From Akkermansia muciniphila (GTDB lineage: Bacteria > Verrucomicrobiota > Verrucomicrobiia > Verrucomicrobiales > DEV007): a stretch of 32,332 nt of DNA. The stretch's first letter is position 1. Every line of letters begins with the position of its first letter. Location of the stretch: the NCBI GenBank assembly GCA_945883495.1, contig CAMCXS010000066.1:1-32332 (forward strand), read 5' to 3'. Below are positions 1 to 7,199 of this stretch, in pieces. Made by a program: the position numbers and the translations under genes. Under the pieces are notes generated by a model, which made no database searches, had not been told where the DNA came from, and saw only the letters and a list, made by a program, of their open reading frames with translations.

Positions 1-408
1 CCCAGAACCGTTTGGATGAACCGCATCTTTGTCGCCCCGTTTGCGATCGTCGCCCTGATCTTGATGCTCCGGCGACAACGCTTCGCCAAGTTCGCCGAGG
101 ATCTATTTTTAAGCCTGCTCGCGATCTCGCCAGCGGTCCATGCCTGGTATTTCACCTGGGCCCTGCCGTTCGCCTGCTCCACCGGAAATCTCGCGTTCCG
201 GGTCGCGGGGCTTGCCTCCGGAATCTACTTCGTCCTCGAACATCGCCAAGCCGCCGGGGCCCCTCTCTGGCGATTGACCTCGCCGGAATGGGCGGTCATG
301 TGGGGGGCGATTCTTGGGGCTTACGCATACTCCCGCTGGCGAGAGCGCGTTCCCAAGACGGAAGATCATCCACATCCTCCAATGGCGGCGCCATCACCCG
401 CAGACTGA
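1..408 (+). CDS. C-terminal part of an integral membrane glycosyltransferase (GT87/DUF2029-like), 5' truncated
   Basis: The reading frame is open from base 1, so the visible 136 codons are the end of a longer gene that starts outside the window; the ATG at 16 is probably internal. The piece is hydrophobic, with roughly three to four membrane segments (around codons 8-20, 36-60, 65-80 and 98-110). A motif reading SPAVHAWYFTWALPF resembles the 'P-x-x-x-P-W-Y-x-x-W-x-x-P' loop of polyprenyl-phosphate-dependent mannosyltransferases of the GT87/DUF2029 group, which act in the cytoplasmic membrane. The family call is an inference from that one motif plus topology. The last 113 bases overlap, tail to tail, the end of the minus-strand TIGR04282-like gene. 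The final ~20 residues are polar and proline-rich. Confidence 0.55.
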   Translation, partial: PRTVWMNRIFVAPFAIVALILMLRRQRFAKFAEDLFLSLLAISPAVHAWYFTWALPFACSTGNLAFRVAGLASGIYFVLEHRQAAGAPLWRLTSPEWAVMWGAILGAYAYSRWRERVPKTEDHPHPPMAAPSPAD

Positions 409-907
409 GATGACCTGGGATCCGCTCCAGCGTTTCCCGGAAGACCTCGCTCGTGCCCCAGGAGATCCCCTCAAAGACTTCCGGACACTCCGTGCGCAAA
501 CCCAACAGGCAGTAGCCCCCATCCCGAGCCGGCCAGATCACCACATCGTGCAGCGCCAGGGCTTCTGCGGCCTCACGGAGGCGTTCCGTCGTAAGCTCCG
601 GGCAATCTCCCCCGAGAAAGATCAGAGGTCCGCCCAAATCCTGCATCACACGCTCCAGCCGGCGCCCGAGGTCCCCTTCGCATTGCGGGCGGAACTCTTG
701 CGACGCCCCAAGCCATTCCCGCATTTCGTCCTCGGCATCGGCGGGAGCAAAGGCGATCACCGTCTCCCAATCCGTCGGCAGCGCCCGCATCTGGGCGTCC
801 ACCAGCCGCAGATAACCGTCACGAGCCTGGGCCGCTCCGAGGTCCGCCGCGAGCCGTGTCTTCACGAAACCGGGCCGCGGCGCTTTCAACATCAAACAAA
901 CTTTCAC
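296..907 (-). CDS. TIGR04282 family glycosyltransferase-like protein (DUF2064; rSAM/selenodomain-associated transferase 1)
   Basis: 203 residues, the usual length of this GT-A-like nucleotidyl/glycosyl transferase family. The N-terminus carries the family signature KAPRPGFVKTRLA (residues 8-20), followed by a GGDCPEL segment that corresponds to the metal/nucleotide site, and DGGYCLLGLR near residue 130. The start is GTG at 907; it overlaps the stop of the DUF1223 gene by four bases (GTGA), so the two are probably translationally coupled. Family members occur near radical-SAM/arsenosugar genes and next to nucleotide-sugar enzymes, but no such rSAM partner is visible here, so the substrate is unknown. 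The 3' end overlaps the plus-strand membrane glycosyltransferase by 113 bases. Confidence 0.85.
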   Translation of the reverse strand: MKVCLMLKAPRPGFVKTRLAADLGAAQARDGYLRLVDAQMRALPTDWETVIAFAPADAEDEMREWLGASQEFRPQCEGDLGRRLERVMQDLGGPLIFLGGDCPELTTERLREAAEALALHDVVIWPARDGGYCLLGLRTECPEVFEGISWGTSEVFRETLERIPGHLSLRVMAPPLEDVDDLPSWERALASGSMRKPQESPPT

Positions 908-1635
908 AGCGCGAGTGAGGCGCGCGCCGCCCCGGTGATTGTGCCGCCGGGCGCCCGCTGGGTGTAGCCGATCACCTCAAAGCCCTCCGCCGGCAATCCC
1001 TCCGGCAGCCGGAACGTCGCCCGGCCCGCCCCCGCCTCGACCGATCGGAACGCCCGGACCACCTGACGATGGCTGAGATGGCGCCCGGAATTCTCTCCAG
1101 CAGGGACATCATTCGTCGCTTCTCGCTGGACCAAGGCCAGGTTGAGCAGCTGACCGTCGGCTCCATCCACCTGATAGCTCACCTCAATTTCGCCTGGGTT
1201 TGCCCCGATTTTGGCCTCGATCTTGATCACGCCAGTCACGGCTTTCGCCAGCGCGGATTGAACGGCAGCTCGTGAGGCACGGCGATCCGAACCGACAAAC
1301 TCTTCGGTTCCGTTCACGATCATCTGCGGCGTATAGACTTGGGAGCTTCCTCTCGACCGCGCATAGCTGCTCTGCCGCCCGCTAAACTCCGCTTGGCTGT
1401 ACGGATCCGTCCAGCCCAACCGGTTCCAATAATCGACATGGAACGACAGACAATAGACTGGCTTGCCTTGGTCAGTCGCCCAATCGTGCAGCTCCGCCAG
1501 TGCCACATCCGCAGGGGGGCAACTGCTACAACCTTGGGAGGTAAACAATTCGACTACCGCGATCCCGCCCTCCTCTGCTGGAGCACAGGTCGCCAAGGTA
1601 AGACTGATCAAGGAAGCAAGGAGGGATCGTTTCAT
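904..1635 (-). CDS. DUF1223 family secreted thioredoxin-like protein
   Basis: 243 residues with an N-terminal signal peptide (MKRSLLASLISLTLATCAPA) and a typical DUF1223 core. The motif ELFTSQGCSSCPPAD near residue 30 holds a CxxC pair in the position of a thioredoxin active site. LSFHVDYWNRLGW and YTPQMIVNG further along are the other conserved blocks. The protein is likely exported to the periplasm; the family has no well-established reaction, and a redox role is an inference from the CxxC fold. It overlaps the downstream TIGR04282 gene by four bases. The bases directly before the ATG read CCTCCTT, the opposite of a Shine-Dalgarno sequence, so initiation is not of the standard type. Confidence 0.9.
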   Translation of the reverse strand: MKRSLLASLISLTLATCAPAEEGGIAVVELFTSQGCSSCPPADVALAELHDWATDQGKPVYCLSFHVDYWNRLGWTDPYSQAEFSGRQSSYARSRGSSQVYTPQMIVNGTEEFVGSDRRASRAAVQSALAKAVTGVIKIEAKIGANPGEIEVSYQVDGADGQLLNLALVQREATNDVPAGENSGRHLSHRQVVRAFRSVEAGAGRATFRLPEGLPAEGFEVIGYTQRAPGGTITGAARASLAL

Positions 1636-1682
1636 AAGGAGGCGAATCCTCAGGCGCTTGAAGGCCCGATCCCCTTACAAGA

Positions 1683-2174
1683 CTATGCCCGGCGGAGGGC
1701 TGCGATCTCCTTGGCGCTTAGGTAATAGAGCGGTCGCGCCGTTCCGCGGACGAGCTGCGCAACCTCCAACTCCCACAGTGAGCCTTTCCCCACCTCCACT
1801 TCACTGCCCGGCAACCCCGTGAGGTAGCAGACCAGTTCGCCAAAGTCCGGCTGATGCCCCACAATGACTACCCGCGCCCGGTCGAGATACGGCTTCAGTC
1901 CGGCAATCGCGTCGGAAACACACATCCCGCTGGCGAGAAACTCCCCCTCCACCGGAACCGCGAAGCCGCCCTCTTCACAGAATAACTCGGCGGTCACTAG
2001 CGCCCGGCGATACGGGCTCGTCAGCACCACGTCCGGCAGCCAAGCGTTTTGCCGGAAGTACCACCCGGCATGGCGCGCTTGCTCACGCCCCTTATCAATC
2101 AATTCCCGGCGCGAGTCCTGGCCGGATGGATGATAATCCTCGGCGGTTCCATGGCGCAGCAGGGTCAACTTCAT
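1683..2174 (-). CDS. sixA: Phosphohistidine phosphatase SixA-like (histidine phosphatase superfamily)
   Basis: 163 residues, the usual SixA length. The catalytic phosphoacceptor motif LLRHGTAED lies at residues 5-13, the arginine region SPYRRALVTAEL near 53-64, and the second histidine in IVGHQPDFGEL near 103-113. Family members remove phosphate from phosphohistidine proteins such as phosphotransfer domains or PTS NPr; the actual substrate here cannot be told. It lies 15 bases downstream of fabG and 47 bases upstream of the DUF1223 gene on the same strand, so all four genes from fabG to TIGR04282 could be one transcript. No good ribosome binding site is visible before the ATG. Confidence 0.88.
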   Translation of the reverse strand: MKLTLLRHGTAEDYHPSGQDSRRELIDKGREQARHAGWYFRQNAWLPDVVLTSPYRRALVTAELFCEEGGFAVPVEGEFLASGMCVSDAIAGLKPYLDRARVVIVGHQPDFGELVCYLTGLPGSEVEVGKGSLWELEVAQLVRGTARPLYYLSAKEIAALRRA

Positions 2175-2189
2175 AGGGCCACGAGCATG

Positions 2190-2936
2190 TCACATCACCA
2201 TCCCGCCGTCGACCGTGAGCACTTGTCCGGTCACATAGGACGCGCCTGGCCCGGCCAAGAACAACGCCGCGGCGGCGATATCGCCCGGCTCCCCAAGCTT
2301 CCCGAGCGGAATGTTCTTGGTGATGGCCTCCTTCTGATCCGCCGTGAGCACGTCGGTCATATCCGTGGTGATGAAGCCCGGGGCAATCGCGTTCACCGTC
2401 ACCCCGCGCGAGGAAAACTCCCGGGCCAACGCTTTCGTGAATCCGAGCAATCCCGCTTTGGACGCGGCGTAATTCGCCTGGCCGGCGTTCCCCATGAGTC
2501 CCACCACCGAGCTGATGTTGATGATCCGCGCGGACGGCTGCTTCAAGAGCGAGCGCTGGAATGCCTTCACGCAGTTGAACGCGCCCTTCAGGTTGGTATC
2601 GAGCACCACGTCCCAATCTTCCTCGCTCATCCGCAGCGCCAGTCCATCACGCGTCACCCCGGCGTTGTTCACGAGGATATCGACCTTCCCATACGCCTCC
2701 AAAATCTCCTTCCCCACGGCCGCCGTGGATGCGGAATCCGCCACATCCATCGCAAACGCACGAGCCTTGCCGGGGAACTTCGAATTGATCTCCTCCGCCG
2801 CTCCCTGGCAGCTCGAAACACTTCGGCTCACGACCGCCACGCTCGCTCCTTCCGCCGCAAACGCTTCCGCGATCGCTTTCCCAATTCCACGTCCCGCGCC
2901 GGTGACCACGGCCACTTTCTCATCTAGCAAACCCAT
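2190..2936 (-). CDS. fabG: 3-oxoacyl-[acyl-carrier-protein] reductase FabG (SDR family)
   Basis: 248 residues, the standard FabG length. It reduces 3-oxoacyl-ACP with NADPH in fatty acid elongation. The dinucleotide site TGAGRGIGKAIAE is near residues 12-24, the NNAG motif near 88-91, the catalytic Ser in INISSVVGLMGNAGQ near 140, and Y-x-x-x-K in YAASKAG near 154-158. PGFITTDMT and the closing VDGGM are FabG-typical. The start ATG at 2936 was chosen because GGAAAGGGGAG precedes it and it gives the canonical MGLLDEKVAVVTG N-terminus; a longer frame upstream adds 15 untypical residues. fabG heads a possible fabG-sixA-DUF1223-TIGR04282 transcript. The neighbourhood contains no other fatty-acid synthesis genes. 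Confidence 0.95.
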   Translation of the reverse strand: MGLLDEKVAVVTGAGRGIGKAIAEAFAAEGASVAVVSRSVSSCQGAAEEINSKFPGKARAFAMDVADSASTAAVGKEILEAYGKVDILVNNAGVTRDGLALRMSEEDWDVVLDTNLKGAFNCVKAFQRSLLKQPSARIINISSVVGLMGNAGQANYAASKAGLLGFTKALAREFSSRGVTVNAIAPGFITTDMTDVLTADQKEAITKNIPLGKLGEPGDIAAAALFLAGPGASYVTGQVLTVDGGMVM

Positions 2937-3025
2937 GACTCCCCTTTCCATGCGGTCGCGAGCTTTGCAAGAGCCATGCAAGTGATCTCAGATCCCAAAT
3001 CAAGATTCGTGACTCGGCCCCCAGG

Positions 3026-3266
3026 CTCCGAACACAATCGTCCGGGCAACTTGCTCGGGTGTTGCAGCTCCGGACACAATGATCCGGGCAGAAAGCTCCA
3101 CGAGACGAGCCAACTTGCCTGATTGGCGGAGCAAACAACTCAGCAACTGCAGCAAATAACTGCAATCGTGAGGCTCCGAACTGCGATCGCCGAAAAACGA
3201 GCGACTTCCGTCGAGCGAAGGCACTCCAGCGGTGGAGCTTTCTGCTCGGATGATTGCGTTCTGGGC
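3026..3266. repeat. Degenerate 42-bp-period repeat with an inverted copy, between tRNA-Leu and fabG
   Basis: This fills most of the 398-base gap between fabG and tRNA-Leu (2937-3334). Two direct units begin at 3026 (GCTCCGAACACAATCGTCCG) and 3068 (GCTCCGGACACAATGATCCG), exactly 42 bases apart. A further GCTCCGAA start occurs at 3173, 105 bases (2.5 periods) on. An inverted copy of the second unit lies at about 3231-3266; its reverse complement matches 3068-3103 at most positions, including the shared run CAGAAAGCTCCAC. Several short frames run through here, but they are only the repeat read as 14-residue units, and I do not support any as a gene. No promoter or terminator for the tRNA or fabG is clear. 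Confidence 0.6.
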
Positions 3267-3334
3267 GGGAATGGAGTCCTCAGAGAGCCATAGGGCCAAC
3301 GGACCGCTCTCCCCTCAACTCTCAACCGAACCAC

Positions 3335-3420
3335 TACCACCGGCGGGACTCGAACCCGCACACCCCTCGCGGAGCAACGGATTTTAAGTCCGGTGCGTCT
3401 ACCGATTCCGCCACGGTGGC
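3335..3420 (-). tRNA. tRNA-Leu, anticodon UAA
   Basis: An 86-base class II tRNA. The 7-bp acceptor stem pairs GCCACCG with CGGUGGU (first pair G-U), with discriminator A. The D-arm GCGGAAUCGGUAGACGC is leucine-typical, the anticodon loop is CUUAAAA giving anticodon UAA, the long variable arm has a CUCC/GGGG stem, and the T-arm GCGGG-UUCGAGU-CCCGC is perfect. One C-U mismatch sits at the base of the anticodon stem. The 3' CCA is not encoded (the next bases are GTG) and must be added by the nucleotidyltransferase. It decodes UUA, a rare codon in a GC-rich genome. It is separated by 66 bases from the oxidoreductase gene upstream on the same strand, with a hairpin in between. Confidence 0.95.
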
Positions 3421-3430
3421 ATGAGCGAGA

Positions 3431-3459
3431 CATAGACTCCGGCAGAACCGGAGTCTATG
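3431..3459 (-). terminator. Perfect 12-bp hairpin downstream of the Gfo/Idh/MocA gene
   Basis: CATAGACTCCGG and CCGGAGTCTATG form a perfect 12-bp inverted repeat around a 5-base loop, starting 28 bases after the stop of the oxidoreductase gene and ending 10 bases before the tRNA-Leu 5' end. On the minus strand the hairpin is followed by TCTCGCTC, only a weak U-tract. It probably terminates or 3'-protects the oxidoreductase mRNA and insulates the tRNA gene; whether it works without auxiliary factors is uncertain. Confidence 0.6.
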
Positions 3460-3486
3460 CAACAACGCCGATCGTTGAAATGAGGC

Positions 3487-4944
3487 TTAGGCACTCAGCT
3501 CCCAGCCTGGTCGATAATCGCGCTTGATCATCGGCTTCAGGTCCGGGCGATCCTTGATTTCCAGGTTCACCGGATCCCATTCCAGCCGGGTGTCTGGCAC
3601 TTTCTGTGCAATGCAACCGAGGAGCACGGTCTCGGTGAACGGACCGGCCTGGGTGAAGTTTGATTCCGCTTGGCCAATCTTGCCGGTGACGGCGTCGAAC
3701 CACTCGTCGTGCGGATTCTGATTTCGGGCGCGGGGCAATGTCTTCTCCGGCCAAGCGGTGAAGCCGTCCACGGCGGCGCCAGGACGAATCACCCAGGTGT
3801 CCTTGCTGCGATTGAAGAAAAGTTGGGCCTTCTCTCCAATGATGACGCAGTCGTATCCCTTGGCCTCCGTGTGGTCCATGCCGCTGAGGACTTCTTGTGG
3901 GCGATTGAACTCCCCGGGCTTGAGGCTCCAGGTGTCTTGCTTGAACTCGGCGCCGATCTGTCCGTCGTACCAGAAATACTTGATCCCCTCAGGGACAGAG
4001 TATTCGTTGGCCGCGAACTCGTAAGTAAGCGTGGAATTAATAGGCGCGGACCACTCGCTGCCACCCTGTTGCTTGCCAGTGATGGCGAGAGGAGCGCTCA
4101 ACCCGAGGCCCCAGTAAGGCATGTCCATGATGTGACAAGCCATGTCGCCCAACGCGCCAGTGCCGAAGTTCCACCAACCACGCCAGTTGAAGGGCGCGAT
4201 CTTCGGGCTGTATTCGACAAAAGGAGCAGGTCCGATCCACTGTTCCCAGTCGAGCCACTCTGGGACCGGTTCCGGCGGAGGCGTGGTTTGGAAGCCTTGG
4301 GGCCAGATGGGACGGTTGGTCCAGGCGTGCACCTCTTTGACACGTCCGATGACGCCGGCACGGACCAGCTCGATGCAGCGGCGCATGTGGTCATTGGCGT
4401 GCGCTTGGTTCCCCATCTGGGTCTTGACGCCGGTCTTCTTGGCGAGATCCGCGAGAAATCGAGCTTCCCAGATGCCGTGCGTAAGCGGCTTTTGGCAATA
4501 AACGTGCTTCCCAGCGCGCATCGCGGCGGCGGCAGCGTGGGCGTGGTGATGGTCGGGCGTCGAGATGGTAACGGCATCGACCTTGTCGCCCAAGTCATGG
4601 AGCATCTCGCGCCAGTCGGCATAGAATTTGGCGTCCGGATACGTATCACGCTGTTTCGCCAAACCTTGCATTCGCGGCATTCCCTTGAGTTCGGGGATGC
4701 GCTTGGCGTCAATCACATCAACGAGGCCTACGACCTGGAACCCAGCGGAGGCGGAATTATTGATATCGCTCTCTCCCTTGCCGCCAGTGCCAATGCCAGC
4801 GAGGGCGGGTCGCTCATTAATGCCCCAAACGTGGCTGGGGACGAATTGGAAACCGAAGGCGCTGGCTGCGGCCAAGCCGGCCGACTTATGGAAACGCCGA
4901 CGGGAGATGCCCTGGTTCGGATTGGGGCTCTGAGGATCGTTCAT
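3487..4944 (-). CDS. Secreted (Tat) Gfo/Idh/MocA family oxidoreductase
   Basis: 485 residues. The N-terminus has a twin-arginine signal (SRRRFHKSAGLAAASAFG, residues ~13-30), so a folded, cofactor-loaded protein is exported. A Rossmann domain follows (LAGIGTGGKGESD, then VVGLVDV), with AVTISTPDHHHAHAA and the catalytic-region motif YCQKPLTHG, in which Gln replaces the Glu of the classic EKP motif, as is usual in the secreted planctomycete/verrucomicrobial subgroup. The C-terminal alpha/beta domain contains WTNRPIWPQG and GALGDMACHIMDMPYWGL. These proteins oxidise or reduce sugars or sugar derivatives with bound NAD(P); the substrate is not predictable. The start ATG at 4944 is chosen because it places the RR motif correctly; the frame extends 46 codons upstream over the hairpin region. 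It is probably monocistronic, with hairpins on both sides. Confidence 0.92.
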   Translation of the reverse strand: MNDPQSPNPNQGISRRRFHKSAGLAAASAFGFQFVPSHVWGINERPALAGIGTGGKGESDINNSASAGFQVVGLVDVIDAKRIPELKGMPRMQGLAKQRDTYPDAKFYADWREMLHDLGDKVDAVTISTPDHHHAHAAAAAMRAGKHVYCQKPLTHGIWEARFLADLAKKTGVKTQMGNQAHANDHMRRCIELVRAGVIGRVKEVHAWTNRPIWPQGFQTTPPPEPVPEWLDWEQWIGPAPFVEYSPKIAPFNWRGWWNFGTGALGDMACHIMDMPYWGLGLSAPLAITGKQQGGSEWSAPINSTLTYEFAANEYSVPEGIKYFWYDGQIGAEFKQDTWSLKPGEFNRPQEVLSGMDHTEAKGYDCVIIGEKAQLFFNRSKDTWVIRPGAAVDGFTAWPEKTLPRARNQNPHDEWFDAVTGKIGQAESNFTQAGPFTETVLLGCIAQKVPDTRLEWDPVNLEIKDRPDLKPMIKRDYRPGWELSA

Positions 4945-5055
4945 GTAGGATTGCGGATTGATTGAAGAATGAGGGCTGAAGACCCAGCGCTTCCTCTTGC
5001 CACGCTGAGGGGTCTTTTGGACTCCACCTAGCGGCGGCACAATCACCAATCCTAC

Positions 5056-5084
5056 ACGTGCCGGAAAATGGCTTTCCGGCACGT
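5056..5084 (-). terminator. Perfect 12-bp hairpin downstream of the AP2-like gene
   Basis: ACGTGCCGGAAA and TTTCCGGCACGT pair perfectly around a 5-base loop, starting 18 bases beyond the stop of the AP2-like gene. There is no real U-tract on the minus strand, so it may be a transcript 3'-end stabiliser or a weak terminator separating this gene from the oxidoreductase that starts 112 bases further on. Confidence 0.55.
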
Positions 5085-5102
5085 TAAGGATGGAGAGACG
5101 GA

Positions 5103-5630
5103 TCAGCTCTTGGCCGCGTCTTGGAGAGCGGCAAGGCGGCGTTGTTCCGCCTTGGCTTCGCGCTCCGCACGAGCGGCGAGAACCTCATCACGCCAAGCGA
5201 CTGCACGGCGAAGGGCTTCGTCGTAGCCGAGCTTGTCGACGGAGAACTTGCGGTTGACAGGACGGCCAACAGCTTCCCGAGCGGTCACGGTGATCACCGT
5301 GCGCTTGGTGCCAGCGCGGTTGATGTACTCAGTCAGCGAAGCACCGAGCTTGCCGGTGTTGGTCTTGGCGTCCCGCTCAAGCTGCCACAAGGGCTTCGCC
5401 AGCGGAGCCATTTCGGCCAACAGGGTATCGCGGTAGCGCTTGGCTTCCGCCAAGGCTTTGCGCTTGCCCTTGTAGACCCGGTCGCTGAACAGCTTCGTAC
5501 GGAGGACGCCGCCGCGCCGTACGTGAACCTGCCAACCATGGGTCTTGGTTGAGTCGATGCGCTTGATGTTTTTTACAGACTGCTGATTGCGCAGTCTGGG
5601 GGTATGGATGCGAGTCTTCGCCTTTTTCAC
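5103..5630 (-). CDS. Stand-alone AP2/ERF-like DNA-binding domain protein (two AP2-like units)
   Basis: 175 very basic residues if started at the GTG at 5630 (preceded by AGAAAG); a GTG at 5690 would add 20 residues. The first AP2-like unit spans about residues 23-70: KRIDSTKTHGWQVHVRRGG followed by KLFSD, then a helix KALAEAKRYRDTLL. A second, more divergent unit spans about 92-150: TGKLGAS, then RKFSVDKLGYDEALRRAVAWRD. The strand-strand-strand-helix layout with F-S-D/G-x-x-x-A-x-x-x-A-x-x-x-R-D is the AP2 pattern. In bacteria this domain usually sits in HNH homing endonucleases, but no nuclease motif is present here. A role as a DNA-binding or nucleoid protein is an inference. The Lys/Arg-rich tail is a short coiled-coil-like helix. 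A large inverted repeat lies upstream. Confidence 0.75.
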   Translation of the reverse strand: MKKAKTRIHTPRLRNQQSVKNIKRIDSTKTHGWQVHVRRGGVLRTKLFSDRVYKGKRKALAEAKRYRDTLLAEMAPLAKPLWQLERDAKTNTGKLGASLTEYINRAGTKRTVITVTAREAVGRPVNRKFSVDKLGYDEALRRAVAWRDEVLAARAEREAKAEQRRLAALQDAAKS

Positions 5631-5746
5631 GGATGTCTTTCTATTGGTCTTGTAACGGGTAACTGAGCCCTGGAAACGAGCTACGCCCACCCCAGGGGTG
5701 GCTTAGGCAGGGGCGTCGCATCCCCTAAGTTGCTTAGCCTACCCTC

Positions 5747-5807
5747 TAAGAAACGCTACGTCTGAGAACCACTGACGGATGCCAACCCCAGTTTGTAGCG
5801 TTTCTTA
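5747..5807. promoter_or_regulatory. 13-bp perfect inverted repeat upstream of the AP2-like gene
   Basis: TAAGAAACGCTAC (5747-5759) and GTAGCGTTTCTTA (5795-5807) are exact inverted copies separated by 35 bases, in the 255-base gap between the stop of the sensor kinase gene (5886) and the AP2-like gene start. The half-sites are centred 48 bases apart. This could be a pair of operator half-sites for a dimeric regulator, perhaps the AP2-like protein itself, or the stem of a long hairpin ending the kinase transcript. The 35-base spacing is long for a terminator loop. Confidence 0.45.
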
Positions 5808-5885
5808 AGTTTCTGCCGTGATAGCGCGTGCCCGGGGATTCGGCAAGTGGGAAACCGCATTTATTCCCCAGAAGGCATACTTTTT

Positions 5886-7199
5886 TCAGGCTGAGTGACT
5901 GAGAACGCCACTTTTTGGCACGATAATCCGGAAAATCGTCTCTTGCCCGGGCTTGCTGGAGACTGTCACCGTCCCTCGATGAGCCTCCACGGCCCGCTTC
6001 ACGATCGATAGTCCTAGCCCCGTTCCTTTCACCTGGTTTTGCGAATGACTCCGCTCCACGCGATAAAATCGCTTAAAGACGTGAGGAATATGACTCCCAG
6101 GAATGCCGACCCCATTATCAACCACTTCCACGATGTGCTCATGGTCCGTGCTTGACAGACGAACTTTCACTAGTAGGCCCGGCTTGTCATTTTGCTTCAG
6201 CGCATTCTCGATGAGGTTGAAGAAGATTTGGTCCCAATAGAATCGATCCCCGGTGATGCTTTGGTCCGCTCCCTCCGATTGGAGAACTACGGAGGCGTGT
6301 TTCTCGACAATTAGGGTGCGGAGATGTTCCACCATATCAGCAGCCGACTCCGCCAAATCGAAAACCTCGCTCCGGAGCGTCGCGGACGCCCCCTCCAGCT
6401 TTGAAATCGTGAGCATGTCCTCAACGATCCGTGCGAGCCTCTGCGCGTGCTTGTCCATCACCCCGTAAAATCTGCGCGCCACCTGAACGTCAGTGACGTT
6501 GCCATCGCTCAGATTTTCGAGATAGCCGATGATGATCGAGAGCGGTGTTCGGATCTCGTGAGAAGCGTTCGCAACGAAGTCTTTGCGGATTTGCTCGACG
6601 TGGTAGCGCTCAGATTCGTCCCGTAGAATCAGCCAAGCTCCGGGGACCCCATGCATAGGCAAGGGTAAGGGAGCGGCCTCCGCCGTGAGATAGCGCTCCA
6701 TCCTTTCGCCATTGATGGTACGAATTTCCTCCAGACGGAAGGTTTCCCCAGTTTTCGCCTCATCCGCGAGCGCCCGTTTCACCACATCCACAATTCGGTG
6801 ATCGAGAAAGGCCTCAATTACGGTGCGCCCCGTGATCCCGGAGACCCGGGCGAAGGTCTCGTTCGCCGCCCGGTTCGCGGAAAGAATTCGGAGATCCCGA
6901 TCGACCACGACAAAACCGTCGTCGAACTGGTCGAGCATCGATTCGGTGATTCGCTCTTGGACGGACTGGCGCGCGATGCGGTCGGACCGGTCCTGCAATT
7001 CCGCCTGGATCTGGCGGGCGAGTTCGCGAATGAAGCCCGGGGTCAACAGGCGATGGTCGACATCGACACGGCCGCACCCATCGGGGTTGCGAAGGGACTC
7101 GGTGAGACGGCTGATGGCACCGCGCAGCCGAACGTGGTAGATGACCAGCCCCGTCAAGGCGAGGCCCATCCCCCAAATCGCGGCTTCAGACCCGGTCAT
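5886..7199 (-). CDS. phoR: PhoR-type sensor histidine kinase
   Basis: 437 residues. One N-terminal membrane helix (about residues 6-24) with no periplasmic sensor domain, then a PAS domain (about 100-215, starting DDGFVVVDRDLRILSANRAA). The HisKA dimerisation domain has the phospho-accepting His in VANASHEIRTPLS. The HATPase_c domain shows the N box NLIENALKQN, G1 VVDNGVGIP, F box FKRFYR and G2 GTGLGLSIVK. This domain order matches phosphate-responsive PhoR. The gene overlaps the response regulator by four bases (ATGA), so kinase and regulator are translationally coupled. The phosphate assignment rests on family architecture; no pst/phoU genes are in the window. Confidence 0.85.
   Translation of the reverse strand: MTGSEAAIWGMGLALTGLVIYHVRLRGAISRLTESLRNPDGCGRVDVDHRLLTPGFIRELARQIQAELQDRSDRIARQSVQERITESMLDQFDDGFVVVDRDLRILSANRAANETFARVSGITGRTVIEAFLDHRIVDVVKRALADEAKTGETFRLEEIRTINGERMERYLTAEAAPLPLPMHGVPGAWLILRDESERYHVEQIRKDFVANASHEIRTPLSIIIGYLENLSDGNVTDVQVARRFYGVMDKHAQRLARIVEDMLTISKLEGASATLRSEVFDLAESAADMVEHLRTLIVEKHASVVLQSEGADQSITGDRFYWDQIFFNLIENALKQNDKPGLLVKVRLSSTDHEHIVEVVDNGVGIPGSHIPHVFKRFYRVERSHSQNQVKGTGLGLSIVKRAVEAHRGTVTVSSKPGQETIFRIIVPKSGVLSHSA

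Noticed and set aside
2049-2927. Plus-strand frame (292 codons) opposite fabG and sixA
   Set aside because: Antisense shadow; both minus-strand genes carry full family motifs.
2937-3486. Integrated element at tRNA-Leu
   Set aside because: No integrase, no duplicated tRNA 3' end and no phage or plasmid genes nearby.
3670-4965. Long plus-strand frame (431 codons) opposite the Gfo/Idh/MocA gene
   Set aside because: It is the antisense shadow of a GC-rich real gene whose motifs are clear on the minus strand; no recognisable protein features.
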